A stretch of DNA of 64,000 bases from Bacteroidales bacterium UBA1173 (GCA_002311655.1 DBYZ01000014.1:194029-258028), one strand, 5' to 3'. Counted from the stretch's first letter, positions 32,915 to 41,169 are shown. Made by a program: numbers and translations. Notes: generated by a model from the sequence alone, not told the origin.

Positions 32915-34195
32915 ATGAAAACCGTAGAGAAAAGATACCTTTTGGCGTTTGTTTTAGTGACCTGCTGCTTCGCGCTGTGGGGCTTCGCCAACGACATCAC
33001 CAACCCAATGGTGAAGGCGTTCTCGAAGATTTTCCGCATGAGCGTCACCGACGGCACCCTGGTGCAGGTGGCATTTTACGGTGGCTACTTCTGCATGGCG
33101 CTGCCTGCCGCCTTGTTTATCAAACGGTTTAGCTACAAAAGCGGCATCCTCATGGGGCTCGGACTTTACGCCATCGGTGCCCTGATGTTCATCCCTGCAA
33201 GGGCAATCGGCAGCTATTACCCGTTTTTGATAGCATATTTCATACTCACCTGCGGCTTAAGTTTCCTCGAAACCACAGCAAATCCGTTCATTCTATCGAT
33301 GGGTGAAAAAGAAACGGCGACGCGGCGACTAAATCTCGCTCAGGCGTTCAATCCCATTGGCTCGCTGCTGGGCATGTGGGTGGCTATGAACCTGATTCAA
33401 GCCAAGATGAGCCCGCTCTCGACTGCTGAGCGAGCCACATTGAACGATGCCGAGTTTGAAGCCCTGAAACAGTCTGATTTGTCGGTGGTTGTTGGACCTT
33501 ACGCTGCAATCGGCATGGTACTTGTCGTCATTTTTATCCTGATTCTGATAACAAAAATCCCTTCAAATAAGATTGAAAACGATGGCGTTTCACATGCCTT
33601 CGGACCTTCGGTAAAGCGGCTTTTTGCAAATAAATCCTATCGTGAAGGCGTCATCGCCCAGTTCTTCTACGTCGGGGCACAAATTACTTGTTGGACGTTC
33701 ATCATCCAATACGGAACGAAGGTCTTCATGGCGGAAGGTATTGCCGAGCAGACCGCCGAAATCATGTCGCAAAGATTGAATATCATGGCGATGGTGCTCT
33801 TCTGCGGCTCACGTTTTCTCTGCACATGGCTGCTGAAATGGTTCAAACCTGCCAAGATGCTTGCTACTTTTGCATCAATCGCTATCTTGTTGACAATCAT
33901 TGTGATAGCTGTTGGTGGACGTGTCGGACTTTATAGCCTTGTGGCCGCTTCAGCCTGCATGAGCCTGATGTTCCCGACCATCTATGGATTAGCTTTAAAA
34001 GATGTCGGTCCAGATGCCGAAATCGGCTCCGCCGGCCTTATAATGGCAATCCTCGGTGGCTCGCTGTTGCCGCCTCTCCAAGCAATGATAATCGATGCCG
34101 ATTACATCAACTTCTCATTTATTATACCGACTATATGCTTCATAATCATATTATTATTCGGACTGCGACAGATTAAAAACATCGAAAAGCACTAA
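32915..34195 (+). CDS. fucP: L-fucose:H+ symporter (FucP-like MFS)
   Basis: 426 residues from ATG 32915; upstream codons lie in the family A arm. A twelve-helix MFS transporter beginning LVTCCFALWGFANDITNPMV, the FucP/GluP-type signature, with SFLETTANPFILSMG and FNPIGSLLG. It imports L-fucose (or a related sugar) with protons. The last codons (KNIEKH and the stop) are formed by the left arm of repeat A7. Same 5' leader (ATCGATGTAAAATGAA) as the GHMP fusion gene. Downstream is a mutarotase. Confidence 0.88.
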   Translation: MKTVEKRYLLAFVLVTCCFALWGFANDITNPMVKAFSKIFRMSVTDGTLVQVAFYGGYFCMALPAALFIKRFSYKSGILMGLGLYAIGALMFIPARAIGSYYPFLIAYFILTCGLSFLETTANPFILSMGEKETATRRLNLAQAFNPIGSLLGMWVAMNLIQAKMSPLSTAERATLNDAEFEALKQSDLSVVVGPYAAIGMVLVVIFILILITKIPSNKIENDGVSHAFGPSVKRLFANKSYREGVIAQFFYVGAQITCWTFIIQYGTKVFMAEGIAEQTAEIMSQRLNIMAMVLFCGSRFLCTWLLKWFKPAKMLATFASIAILLTIIVIAVGGRVGLYSLVAASACMSLMFPTIYGLALKDVGPDAEIGSAGLIMAILGGSLLPPLQAMIIDADYINFSFIIPTICFIIILLFGLRQIKNIEKH

Positions 34196-34331
34196 AAACA
34201 CGAATCAAACGAATTGAACGAATCTTTTCTTCCCCGAATTATTCGTTAGATTAGTGTAATTCGTGTTCGAATAAACTGAGAAAGAAAATTTAAGGTGAAA
34301 AATTAGTGTTTTCGTGTATTTCGATGTTAAA
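34177..34331. repeat. Family A repeat, copy A7, with family B core
   Basis: The left arm lies inside the 3' end of fucP and the right arm TTAGTGTTTTCGTGTATTTC with GATGTTAAA. Family B copy B2 fills the core. Confidence 0.85.
34197..34270. repeat. Family B palindrome, copy B2
   Basis: CACGAATCAAACGAATTGAA ... ATTCGTTAGATTAGTGTAAT with TCGTGTTC, nested in A7. Confidence 0.85.
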
Positions 34332-34354
34332 TTTAAATAAAAAATTGATGTAAA

Positions 34355-34678
34355 ATGAAAAGATATTGTCAGTATTTAACCCTTGTTGATGACGAAGAAT
34401 TGATAAATAAATATGTCGCTGTCCATAAAAACGTATGGCCCGAAATCATTGAAGGTCAACGTGCTGTAGGCATCCTCGACATGCAAATTTACCGCAAAGA
34501 CCGTAATCTTTTCATGATAATGGACGCCGTCGACGACTTCGATTTCGAACGCGACATGGCTCGCCTCGCAACACTCCCTCGTCAAGCGGAATGGGAAGCC
34601 TATGTCGCTCAGTTTCAAGGCTGTAGCGCTGATGCCAGAAGCAATGAGAAGTGGCAGCTAATGGAAAGAATATTCTAA
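34355..34678 (+). CDS. RhaM-like sugar mutarotase (probably L-fucose)
   Basis: 107 residues of the RhaM/DUF718 family of small alpha-beta barrel mutarotases that interconvert anomers of L-rhamnose or related 6-deoxyhexoses. Typical elements: YCQYLTLVDDEELINKY, HKNVWPEI, MDAVDDFDFE and a terminal W-x-LMERIF. Placed after fucP, it probably acts on L-fucose entering the cell. It ends four bases into the convergent 34675 gene. The leader ends GATGTAAAATG like the two genes before it. Confidence 0.85.
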   Translation: MKRYCQYLTLVDDEELINKYVAVHKNVWPEIIEGQRAVGILDMQIYRKDRNLFMIMDAVDDFDFERDMARLATLPRQAEWEAYVAQFQGCSADARSNEKWQLMERIF

Positions 34679-35298
34679 TAATCCAGTTTCTCTGGAATCA
34701 TCAGCGAATCCGCACCAACTCTCTTCATCTCCTTATTAAATTTCCTCCTATTTTTCTGTAGTTTTCGTTTGAAAACCTCTCTCTTGTTGAATCTGTTGTA
34801 AATCAACGAGATAGGACTTGCTGCTGATGCCGGTGGCTCTCGTTCAGGTTTTTTGTAAATGAAATTCTCATCGCCTTTTTTCGAGACTCCAGGCACAAAA
34901 AACGGCTTCCGAAACGGCATTTTGACAATTTCCCTCTTAAAAGTCTCGTAATCCGGAAAAGGATAAATCTCCACGGAATCAAGCATAATATTGCTTCTTA
35001 TTAACTTGATAATCAAAATGTTATCAAGAATACTGTCTCTACAAACCGGAATCTCCTTCCTCTCGAATCCCACACAACTTATCCACAAGGTGTCAATCAG
35101 TTTTGATTTTATCAAAAAATCACCTTCTTTATCTGTAATCGTTCCATAATGCGATAACTCACTGATTATATTGACATTAGGAATCGGTTTCAAGCTGTCT
35201 TGTGAAAGAATCTTGCCTTTGACAGAAAAATATTCCTCTTGCGCCTCCACCGAAAAAACGCAGAAAAGCAAAGCTATTGAGAGTAGAATATTTTTCAT
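34675..35298 (-). CDS. Secreted CarboxypepD_reg-like domain protein
   Basis: 207 residues. A clear signal peptide MKNILLSIALLFCVFSVEAQ is followed by a CarboxypepD_reg-like beta-sandwich (residues 24-100: VKGKILSQDSLKPIPNVNI, YGTITDKEGDFLI, CVGFERKEI). The C-terminal half is basic and of no recognised family. It is probably periplasmic or outer-membrane associated. Such small proteins often decorate the cell surface or interact with TonB-type receptors; the specific role is unknown. It is convergent with the mutarotase gene. Confidence 0.75.
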   Translation of the reverse strand: MKNILLSIALLFCVFSVEAQEEYFSVKGKILSQDSLKPIPNVNIISELSHYGTITDKEGDFLIKSKLIDTLWISCVGFERKEIPVCRDSILDNILIIKLIRSNIMLDSVEIYPFPDYETFKREIVKMPFRKPFFVPGVSKKGDENFIYKKPEREPPASAASPISLIYNRFNKREVFKRKLQKNRRKFNKEMKRVGADSLMIPEKLDY

Positions 35299-35339
35299 TG
35301 CAATAATAACGACTAAACCACGGAAATATTTTAATTATT

Positions 35340-35533
35340 AACATCTAAAAACTCGAAAAACCCGAAAAATTATTCTTTCATATTATTCGAACACGAATCC
35401 AACGAATTTTACGAATTTTTTCCGCTAATTATTCGTTCGATTCGTGAAATTCGTGTTCGAAAAACTGAGGAAGAAAAGTTATGGAAGAAAGATTTAAGTA
35501 AGAAAATTTAGTGTTTTTCGTGTTTTTCGATGT
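35340..35533. repeat. Family A repeat, copy A8, with family B core
   Basis: AACATCTAAAAACTCGAAAA at left, TTAGTGTTTTTCGTGTTTTT with CGATGT at right, just before the rnr promoter. Confidence 0.85.
35388..35460. repeat. Family B palindrome, copy B3
   Basis: CGAACACGAATCCAACGAAT ... ATTCGTTCGATTCGTGAAAT with TCGTGTTC, nested in A8. Confidence 0.85.
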
Positions 35534-35542
35534 GAAAATTAT

Positions 35543-35550
35543 TATCTTTG
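35543..35550 (+). promoter_or_regulatory. -7 promoter element for rnr
   Basis: TATCTTTG, 15 bases before the ATG at 35565, directly after repeat A8; the transcript has almost no leader. Confidence 0.7.
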
Positions 35551-35564
35551 CAAAAAAGTAAATT

Positions 35565-37757
35565 ATGTCAAGAAAGAAACGTAATAGTCTTAGCACCTTT
35601 GTGAACACGATTCTGCGGATCTTCGGTGAACACCCTTTCAAACCGATGAATTACAAGCAGATAGCCAAGATTATGGGCGTTCGCGACGCTGCAGGCAAAG
35701 ACGTGATATATCAAGTCCTCGTGACACTGGCTAATGACGGTCAACTCATTGAGGATCATCCATATAGCTATATCCTGAACCCCGAGTTGGTGAGCGAATA
35801 CGGTCCGAAGCCGCAGTATGTGGTCGGTACCGTTGATATGAAAAGCACTGGCAAGGCTTATGTGGTGCCTGAAGACGGTGGAGAGGACATACAAATTGCC
35901 TCCAACAACACTGGAAAGGCTCTGCACGGCGACAAGGTGAAGGTTGCGATGTTTCCGAAACGCAAGTCGAAGAAAGTCGAGGGCGAGATTGTGGAAGTGC
36001 TTGAACGCGCCCGCACCGAGTTTGTCGGAATCTTCTCAATATCACACGGTTACGCATTCGTGGTGTCGGTGAGCGACAATATGCCGGTCAACTTCTACAT
36101 CCCGCGAGGCAGCTACAAACGCGCCAAGGACGGACAGAAAGTCATAGTGAAAATGACCGACTGGCCTGAGAATTCAAGGAATCCTTTTGGTGAAGTGGTG
36201 CGTGTGCTCGGCTACCCTGGCGAGAACAACGTCGAGATGCAGTCAATCCTCCTCGAATACGAGTATCCGCTGGAGTTTCCGAAAGATGTCGAGAAAGAAG
36301 CGGGCAAAATTTCTGACAAAATCAGTTCATCTGAAATCAAGAAAAGAAGAGATTTTCGTGATATCTTCACCATCACTATTGACCCTAAGGACGCTAAGGA
36401 TTTCGACGACGCTATTTCCTACAGAAAATTGCCGAACGGTAATCACGAAGTCGGTGTCCACATTGCGGATGTTTCCCATTATGTAAAACCAGGCTCAGCC
36501 ATCGACCGCGAGGCCCAAGAACGTGGCACCTCAGTTTATCTCGTCGACAGAACGATTCCGATGCTTCCAGAGAAGCTCTGTAACAACGTCTGTTCTCTTC
36601 GTCCCGATGAGGAAAAACTGACGTTTTCGACGGTCTTCGAGATGAACGACAAGGCTGAAATCATAAACCATTGGATTGGGAAGACGGTTATAAAATCGAA
36701 TCGTCGCTTCGCCTACGAAGAAGTCCAAACCATGATTGAGGGCGGTGACGGTGATTTTAAAGAAGAAATATTGATACTCAACGACTTGGCAACCAAACTT
36801 CGTGAGAAACGTATGGCACAAGGCTCCATCAACTTCCACAGCGAAGAGGTGAAGTTTGTGCTTGACGAGAAGATGCATCCTATCGACACCTACGTGAAGG
36901 TGCAGAATGAGGCAAACATGCTCATCGAGGACTTTATGTTGTTGAGTAACAAGACTATAGCCGAGTCGATTGGTAAGAAAGACTCGAAATATCACGGCTA
37001 CACCTTCGTGTATCGTGTCCACGACGAGCCTAATCCAGAGAAACTGTACAATTTCATCGCTTTAGTATCGCGTTTGGGCTTCTCGATGAACATTAGCACG
37101 CGCGAAAACTTAGTAAAATCTTACAATGCGCTTTTTGATGCCGTGGAGGGTAGGGGAGAGAAGAATCTCGTTGAGACTGTGGCACTTAGAACCATGGCGA
37201 AGGCTGTCTATAGCACCGTCAACATCGGGCATTATGGCTTGGCGTTCCCTTATTACACCCATTTCACCTCGCCAATCCGCCGCTATCCTGACTTGATGGT
37301 ACATCGTCTAATCGAGCGTTATATGATTGAAAATCAGCCGAGTGTGAGTCAAAACGAGTACGAAGTATTGTGCCAGCACGCCTCCGAGATGGAGCGCAAG
37401 GCTGCCGAGATGGAACGCGAATCGGTGAAGTTCAAACAGGCTGAGTATCTGCAGGATAAGATCGGTCACGTGTTCGATGGACTCATCTCAGGTATCAGCA
37501 AATGGGGCATCTACGTGGAGCTCAAGGACAACAAATGCGAGGGCATGGTGCGTTACAATACCCTCCAGGATGATTACTACTACCTCGACGAGGAGAATTT
37601 CCGTGTCATCGGTCAGGAGCGCGGCACCATCTTCCAGCTTGGCGACCCCGTGAAAGTCCGCATCGAGGCTGTCGATTTAATCAAAAAACAAATGGACTTC
37701 ACATTAATTAGTAAACCGAATACTATTGCACGCAAACGTTCTCGTCATTTCGACTGA
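35565..37757 (+). CDS. rnr: Ribonuclease R
   Basis: 730 residues. N-terminal winged-helix (YKQIAKIMGVRDAAGKDVIYQ), cold-shock-type OB folds, the RNB catalytic centre (TIDPKDAKDFDDAISY, with the four Asp that bind Mg) and a C-terminal S1 domain (HVFDGLISGISKWGIYVEL). A processive 3'-5' exoribonuclease able to degrade structured RNA. The last codons (RSRHFD and the stop) come from a family D repeat (GTCATTTCGACTGA), which has replaced the native C-terminus after the S1 domain. Confidence 0.95.
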   Translation: MSRKKRNSLSTFVNTILRIFGEHPFKPMNYKQIAKIMGVRDAAGKDVIYQVLVTLANDGQLIEDHPYSYILNPELVSEYGPKPQYVVGTVDMKSTGKAYVVPEDGGEDIQIASNNTGKALHGDKVKVAMFPKRKSKKVEGEIVEVLERARTEFVGIFSISHGYAFVVSVSDNMPVNFYIPRGSYKRAKDGQKVIVKMTDWPENSRNPFGEVVRVLGYPGENNVEMQSILLEYEYPLEFPKDVEKEAGKISDKISSSEIKKRRDFRDIFTITIDPKDAKDFDDAISYRKLPNGNHEVGVHIADVSHYVKPGSAIDREAQERGTSVYLVDRTIPMLPEKLCNNVCSLRPDEEKLTFSTVFEMNDKAEIINHWIGKTVIKSNRRFAYEEVQTMIEGGDGDFKEEILILNDLATKLREKRMAQGSINFHSEEVKFVLDEKMHPIDTYVKVQNEANMLIEDFMLLSNKTIAESIGKKDSKYHGYTFVYRVHDEPNPEKLYNFIALVSRLGFSMNISTRENLVKSYNALFDAVEGRGEKNLVETVALRTMAKAVYSTVNIGHYGLAFPYYTHFTSPIRRYPDLMVHRLIERYMIENQPSVSQNEYEVLCQHASEMERKAAEMERESVKFKQAEYLQDKIGHVFDGLISGISKWGIYVELKDNKCEGMVRYNTLQDDYYYLDEENFRVIGQERGTIFQLGDPVKVRIEAVDLIKKQMDFTLISKPNTIARKRSRHFD

Positions 37758-37785
37758 AGCGAAGCGTAATGGAGAAATCTCATCC
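37744..37785. repeat. Family D repeat, partial copy (3' end of rnr)
   Basis: GTCATTTCGACTGAAGCGAA then GCGTAATGGAGAAATCTC. It provides the rnr stop codon. Confidence 0.75.
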
Positions 37786-37789
37786 AATC

Positions 37790-38278
37790 CTATTTTGCCG
37801 CTTGAAATATCTCCGAATAACCAGGATAACCATCCTCTTCGTCGTAATTCAGCACAAATCCGTCCTTATCGACAAGCAGCGGAATCGGCATGGCGTTGAT
37901 TTCTTTGAAATTTTTCAACAGGCTTTTCAGCGTCTTGTTGGCATCCTTTTTTATAAATAGCGCAAACTGCGAATTTGGACTGAGAATCAATCTGTTATCT
38001 GTCATCAAATCTGCAACGGCATCTTTTTCGCCATAATAAATTAAGACAATCCCGACATTGTTTTTCTCCAATCCCTCAAGATAAGGTTTGATGTTGTTTT
38101 TAAGCATGTTTTTGCATGCATGGCAATACTTTGCGCCAACGAAAATCAATGTTTTGTCATGATTTTCAATCACTTCTGCGATTTGCTCTTTCTCTGATTT
38201 TGAAATTCCTCCTTGTCCAGAACAGGAGAAACAGCACAAAATCAGCATTAGAGATGCTAATAATTGTAATTTTTTCAT
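37790..38278 (-). CDS. Thioredoxin-like lipoprotein
   Basis: 162 residues from the ATG at 38278; upstream in-frame codons come from a repeat. A lipoprotein signal MKKLQLLASLMLILCCFSC is followed by a thioredoxin-like fold with FVGAKYCHACKNM (CxxC) and the cis-Pro region MPIPLLVDKDG. It is probably exported and anchored in a membrane, acting as a disulfide exchange or reporter protein; the redox partner is unknown. It has a promoter-like TATTTTTG on the minus strand at 38299-38306. Confidence 0.8.
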   Translation of the reverse strand: MKKLQLLASLMLILCCFSCSGQGGISKSEKEQIAEVIENHDKTLIFVGAKYCHACKNMLKNNIKPYLEGLEKNNVGIVLIYYGEKDAVADLMTDNRLILSPNSQFALFIKKDANKTLKSLLKNFKEINAMPIPLLVDKDGFVLNYDEEDGYPGYSEIFQAAK

Positions 38279-38298
38279 AGTATTAAGTTTTGACAATG

Positions 38299-38306
38299 CA
38301 AAAATA
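38299..38306 (-). promoter_or_regulatory. -7 promoter element for the thioredoxin-like lipoprotein
   Basis: TATTTTTG on the minus strand followed by CATTG, 21 bases upstream of the start. Confidence 0.5.
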
Positions 38307-38313
38307 ATAATTT

Positions 38314-38345
38314 TAACATCGAAACACCCGAAAAACGCTAATTTT
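38314..38345. repeat. Family A left arm, copy A9
   Basis: AACATCGAAACACCCGAAAA with ACGCTAATTTTT. No clear right arm was seen; family B copy B4 lies beside it. Confidence 0.7.
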
Positions 38346-38364
38346 TTATACCTCAAATTATAAT

Positions 38365-38440
38365 GAACACGAATTTCACGAATCTAACGAATTATTATTG
38401 GAGGTTTAATTCGTGTCAATTCGTAAAATTCGTGTTCGAA
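38365..38440. repeat. Family B palindrome, copy B4
   Basis: GAACACGAATTTCACGAATC ... GTCAATTCGTAAAATTCGTG with TTCGAA. Confidence 0.8.
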
Positions 38441-38451
38441 TAATTTTTGGA

Positions 38452-38480
38452 AAAACTAAAGACTAACGACTAACGACTAA
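38452..38480. repeat. ACTAACG/ACTAAAG tandem repeat (family H)
   Basis: AAACTAAAGACTAACGACTA then ACGACTAAG. On the minus strand it provides the last codons (SR) and the stop of fba. Same family as 51908-51992. Confidence 0.65.
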
Positions 38481-39474
38481 GCTTGTCGTTGCTTCCCAGC
38501 ACATTCACAATCTTGTGCTCATAAAGCTCTTTCATGTGCTCTCTTGCTGGTCCGAGGTACTTTCTCGGGTCGAACTCTGCCGGTTTCTCGGCGAATGCTT
38601 TGCGCACTGCCGCTGTCATGGCGAGACGGCTGTCGGAGTCGATGTTGATCTTGCACACTGCCGACTTCGCTGCCTTGCGAAGCTGTTCCTCAGGGATGCC
38701 GACGGCTGCCTTCAATGCGCCGCCGAACTTGTTGATGGTGTCGACATCGTCTTGTGGCACTGATGATGAGCCGTGAAGCACGATAGGGAAGCCCGGAAGC
38801 TCTTTCTCGATGGCCTCAAGCACGTCGAATGCGAGCGGTGGAGGTACCAAACGGCCAGTCTTCGGATCGACGGTGCACTGCTCAGGAGTGAATTTGTAAG
38901 CTCCGTGCGATGTTCCGATGGAGATAGCGAGTGAATCGACGCCTGTTTTGGTCACGAAATCGACCACTTCCTCAGGTTTTGTGTAGTGGCTTGCCTCGGC
39001 TGAGACCTCGTCTTCAACGCCTGCCAAAACACCGAGTTCGCCTTCGACTGTCACGTCGTATTTGTGAGCGAAATCAACCACTTTGCGTGTCAATGCCACG
39101 TTTTCGTCGTATGGCAATGCCGAGCCGTCGATCATCACTGATGAGAAGCCCATCTCGATGCAGTTCTTGCAGAGCTCGAACGAGTCGCCATGGTCGAGGT
39201 GCAAAACGATTTCAGGATGCTCGCAGCCGAGTTCTTTGGCGTAAGCCACAGCGCCTTCTGCCATGTAACGGAGCAGAGTCTGGTTTGCATACTGGCGTGC
39301 GCCCTTTGAAATCTGCAGAATCACTGGCGACTTCGTCTCCACTGCAGCCATGATGATAGCCTGCAGCTGTTCCATATTGTTGAAGTTGAATGCCGGGATG
39401 GCATAACCGCCGTCCACAGCCTTAGCGAACATTTCACGGGTGTTCACCAGCCCTAAATCTTTGTAGTTTACCAT
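38470..39474 (-). CDS. fba: Class II fructose-bisphosphate aldolase
   Basis: 334 residues of the zinc class II ketose-bisphosphate aldolases. PAFNFNNMEQLQAI, LHLDHGDSFELCKNC (zinc-binding His and Asp), GVEDEVSAEA and SIGTSHGAYKF, VLHGSSSVP are typical. It cleaves fructose-1,6-bisphosphate in glycolysis and works in reverse in gluconeogenesis. The final residues and stop derive from the ACTAACG repeat. Promoter-like TAATTTTG on the minus strand at 39505-39512. Confidence 0.95.
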   Translation of the reverse strand: MVNYKDLGLVNTREMFAKAVDGGYAIPAFNFNNMEQLQAIIMAAVETKSPVILQISKGARQYANQTLLRYMAEGAVAYAKELGCEHPEIVLHLDHGDSFELCKNCIEMGFSSVMIDGSALPYDENVALTRKVVDFAHKYDVTVEGELGVLAGVEDEVSAEASHYTKPEEVVDFVTKTGVDSLAISIGTSHGAYKFTPEQCTVDPKTGRLVPPPLAFDVLEAIEKELPGFPIVLHGSSSVPQDDVDTINKFGGALKAAVGIPEEQLRKAAKSAVCKINIDSDSRLAMTAAVRKAFAEKPAEFDPRKYLGPAREHMKELYEHKIVNVLGSNDKLSR

Positions 39475-39504
39475 AATATGAAGTTTTTAATAATTTTCTA
39501 ACCG

Positions 39505-39512
39505 CAAAATTA
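39505..39512 (-). promoter_or_regulatory. -7 promoter element for fba
   Basis: Reads TAATTTTG followed by CGG on the minus strand, 31 bases before the start. Confidence 0.55.
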
Positions 39513-39564
39513 CACATTTTCAATATAAAATTCAAAAAAAGTTGAATAATCTGAAAAATATTTG

Positions 39565-39572
39565 TAACTTTG
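39565..39572 (+). promoter_or_regulatory. -7 promoter element for the DUF4160-DUF2442 pair
   Basis: TAACTTTG followed by CAAAG, 25 bases before the ATG at 39597. Confidence 0.65.
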
Positions 39573-39596
39573 CAAAGCAATTAAAAATATGTTTTT

Positions 39597-39899
39597 ATGC
39601 CCAAAATCTATGATTACCTTGGAATAGTGTTTTTTTTCTATTCAAACGAACATGAGCCGCTACACGTTCACGCGAAATACGGCGATTACGAGACGATTTT
39701 TATCATTGTTTTTAATGATGGAATTTTAAATAAAATAGAAACTCGTAATAATAAGGGTTTTGAACCGCTTCCACCAGCTAAATTTAAGGAAGCGAAACGT
39801 TTTGTTGAGAAATATGCTGTTGAAATTGCCATGAAATGGCACCAGGTTTTTATTTTGAGACAGAAAATTGTTTGTGAAGAGATAAAAAAGAAAATATGA
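39597..39899 (+). CDS. DUF4160 protein
   Basis: 100 residues with the DUF4160 signature (FFYSNEHEPLHVHAKYGDYE, then KEAKRFVEKYAVEIAMKWH). These proteins are nearly always next to a DUF2442 gene, and the pair is suspected to be a toxin-antitoxin-like system; activity has not been shown to my knowledge. It overlaps the next gene by four bases (ATGA). It lies between fba and small hypothetical genes, with its own promoter. Confidence 0.8.
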   Translation: MPKIYDYLGIVFFFYSNEHEPLHVHAKYGDYETIFIIVFNDGILNKIETRNNKGFEPLPPAKFKEAKRFVEKYAVEIAMKWHQVFILRQKIVCEEIKKKI

Positions 39900-40159
39900 G
39901 CAGATTTAAAGTCATTGAGGCACAATACTTTGGAGACTATAAATTAAAAATAGTATTCGAAGACAATCATTGTGTTGTTGTTGATTTTGAACCATTTTTC
40001 TTAAAAAAACCGCATTCGTGTTACAATGAGTATTACGATTTAAAACGTTTTCAAGAGTTTAGAATTGAAAACGGCAATGTGGTCTGGGGTGATTCGTGGG
40101 ATTTGATTTTCAATCCTAAAAATTTGTATTACAACGATTTATTTGCCATTTTTGAGTAG
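39896..40159 (+). CDS. DUF2442 protein
   Basis: 87 residues, DUF2442 type (DYKLKIVFEDNHCVVVDFEPF, terminal VVWGDSWDLIFNPKNLYYN). It is translationally coupled to the DUF4160 gene, the usual arrangement for this pair. Which partner would be toxic, if either, is not known. Confidence 0.8.
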   Translation: MSRFKVIEAQYFGDYKLKIVFEDNHCVVVDFEPFFLKKPHSCYNEYYDLKRFQEFRIENGNVVWGDSWDLIFNPKNLYYNDLFAIFE

Positions 40160-40164
40160 TATTT

Positions 40165-40539
40165 GTGAAAAAACTTCTCTTCTATATCACAATGACCCTG
40201 GTGGTTTATCTTGGCTTCAAGATGACCGAGCCTTATCTTTGCGATGTAGTTGAGTCGCAAGGTGTTCTCGTTGATTCTCACAATGCTCAGGTTGAGATGT
40301 TCCTTTCGGCAAACAAGGGCGATATGGCCTTGCCGCATCTGGTGAACTACATCTCCGGGCCGGTTATTCATTTTACCTCAACAAGAAAAATCCAAAAAAT
40401 ATCCAGTAACTCGTTGATTCTAAAGCGATTACAAGTTAAAACCAGATATTTCGGTTTTAAAAACTCTCCGCAGCTTCTTTGCTGCTTCACCTCCCACAAC
40501 GACCTCTTCGTTGTCCTTTTCCGTCGCTTGATTATTTGA
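40165..40539 (+). CDS. Hypothetical membrane-anchored protein, C-terminus possibly replaced
   Basis: 124 residues from GTG 40165. Residues 1-72 look native: a signal-anchor (LLFYITMTLVVYLGF) and a folded-looking stretch to ISGPVIHF. The following about 50 residues (STRKIQKISSNSLILKRLQ, CCFTSHNDLFVVLFRRL) differ in composition and read like a translated non-coding repeat region. The gene may be truncated and extended by an inserted sequence. No family was recognised. It starts five bases after DUF2442. Confidence 0.4.
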   Translation: MKKLLFYITMTLVVYLGFKMTEPYLCDVVESQGVLVDSHNAQVEMFLSANKGDMALPHLVNYISGPVIHFTSTRKIQKISSNSLILKRLQVKTRYFGFKNSPQLLCCFTSHNDLFVVLFRRLII

Positions 40540-40562
40540 GAATTATCTGTTAGCGATTGGAT

Positions 40563-40614
40563 GCGGCCATCACTAAAGGCCTTAACGGCATTAAAGCCCT
40601 TAATGTCTGGCCGC
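40563..40614. repeat. GCGGCCA palindrome
   Basis: GCGGCCATCACTAAAGGCCT against AAGCCCTTAATGTCTGGCCG, an imperfect 52-base hairpin between two hypothetical genes; it may act as a terminator. Confidence 0.55.
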
Positions 40615-40653
40615 TTGTTCTGTTAATTAAGGTAAAATTTAATTCAAATAATC

Positions 40654-41169
40654 ATGAAAACAACAATTCAAGGAAACATAAACTCATGCAAACTTCCTGA
40701 TTTGCAGAAAAAAAACAATATAACATCAATTCTTGTCAGCATAGTTCTGATAATATTCGCAGCTGCAATGTTTTATCTTTCCCATGTAAAACAAAGCGAT
40801 TTAATCACATCAACGGAGATTTTCTTCGGCATCGCAGCTATCTGTGTGGCAGCCTACATGCTCGGCTGGCAGCGTACAAAAATCGTCAACACGGAAACTG
40901 GCTCTGTGGTGTCGAAAGACCGTATTTTCTACAATCCAGTGGATCTTTATGGTATCAAAACAGCTCTCGAAGAAGAGAATTTCGAGGCTTTCGTAGGTTT
41001 CAATCGCCAACAGGAAGGCAACGTGCAGACGGTTTTCTACTTTTCCGATGACCATAATTACATTGCGATTCAAGTGTTCAAATACGAGCCGTTTGAATAT
41101 AAACCGCAGTCCGACATCTATATTTTCAATGATGTCAGGGCAATGAAACTGATTGAAAAAATGTTGTAG
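40654..41169 (+). CDS. Hypothetical two-helix membrane protein
   Basis: 171 residues. Two membrane helices (about 26-44 SILVSIVLIIFAAAMFYLS and 55-70 IFFGIAAICVAAYMLGW) are followed by a soluble domain of about 100 residues with beta-strand character (VFYFSDDHNYIAIQVFKYEPFEY). No family was recognised. Its stop codon TAG is the first part of a GTAGGGACG palindromic repeat, so the native end may be lost. It lies just upstream of the antiporter, possibly in the same transcript. Confidence 0.55.
   Translation: MKTTIQGNINSCKLPDLQKKNNITSILVSIVLIIFAAAMFYLSHVKQSDLITSTEIFFGIAAICVAAYMLGWQRTKIVNTETGSVVSKDRIFYNPVDLYGIKTALEEENFEAFVGFNRQQEGNVQTVFYFSDDHNYIAIQVFKYEPFEYKPQSDIYIFNDVRAMKLIEKML

Noticed and set aside
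31314..38440. Family A/B repeats as insertion-sequence terminal repeats
   Set aside because: No transposase gene lies between any of the arms and copies are too short; only the GxxExxY-containing copy has a coding core.
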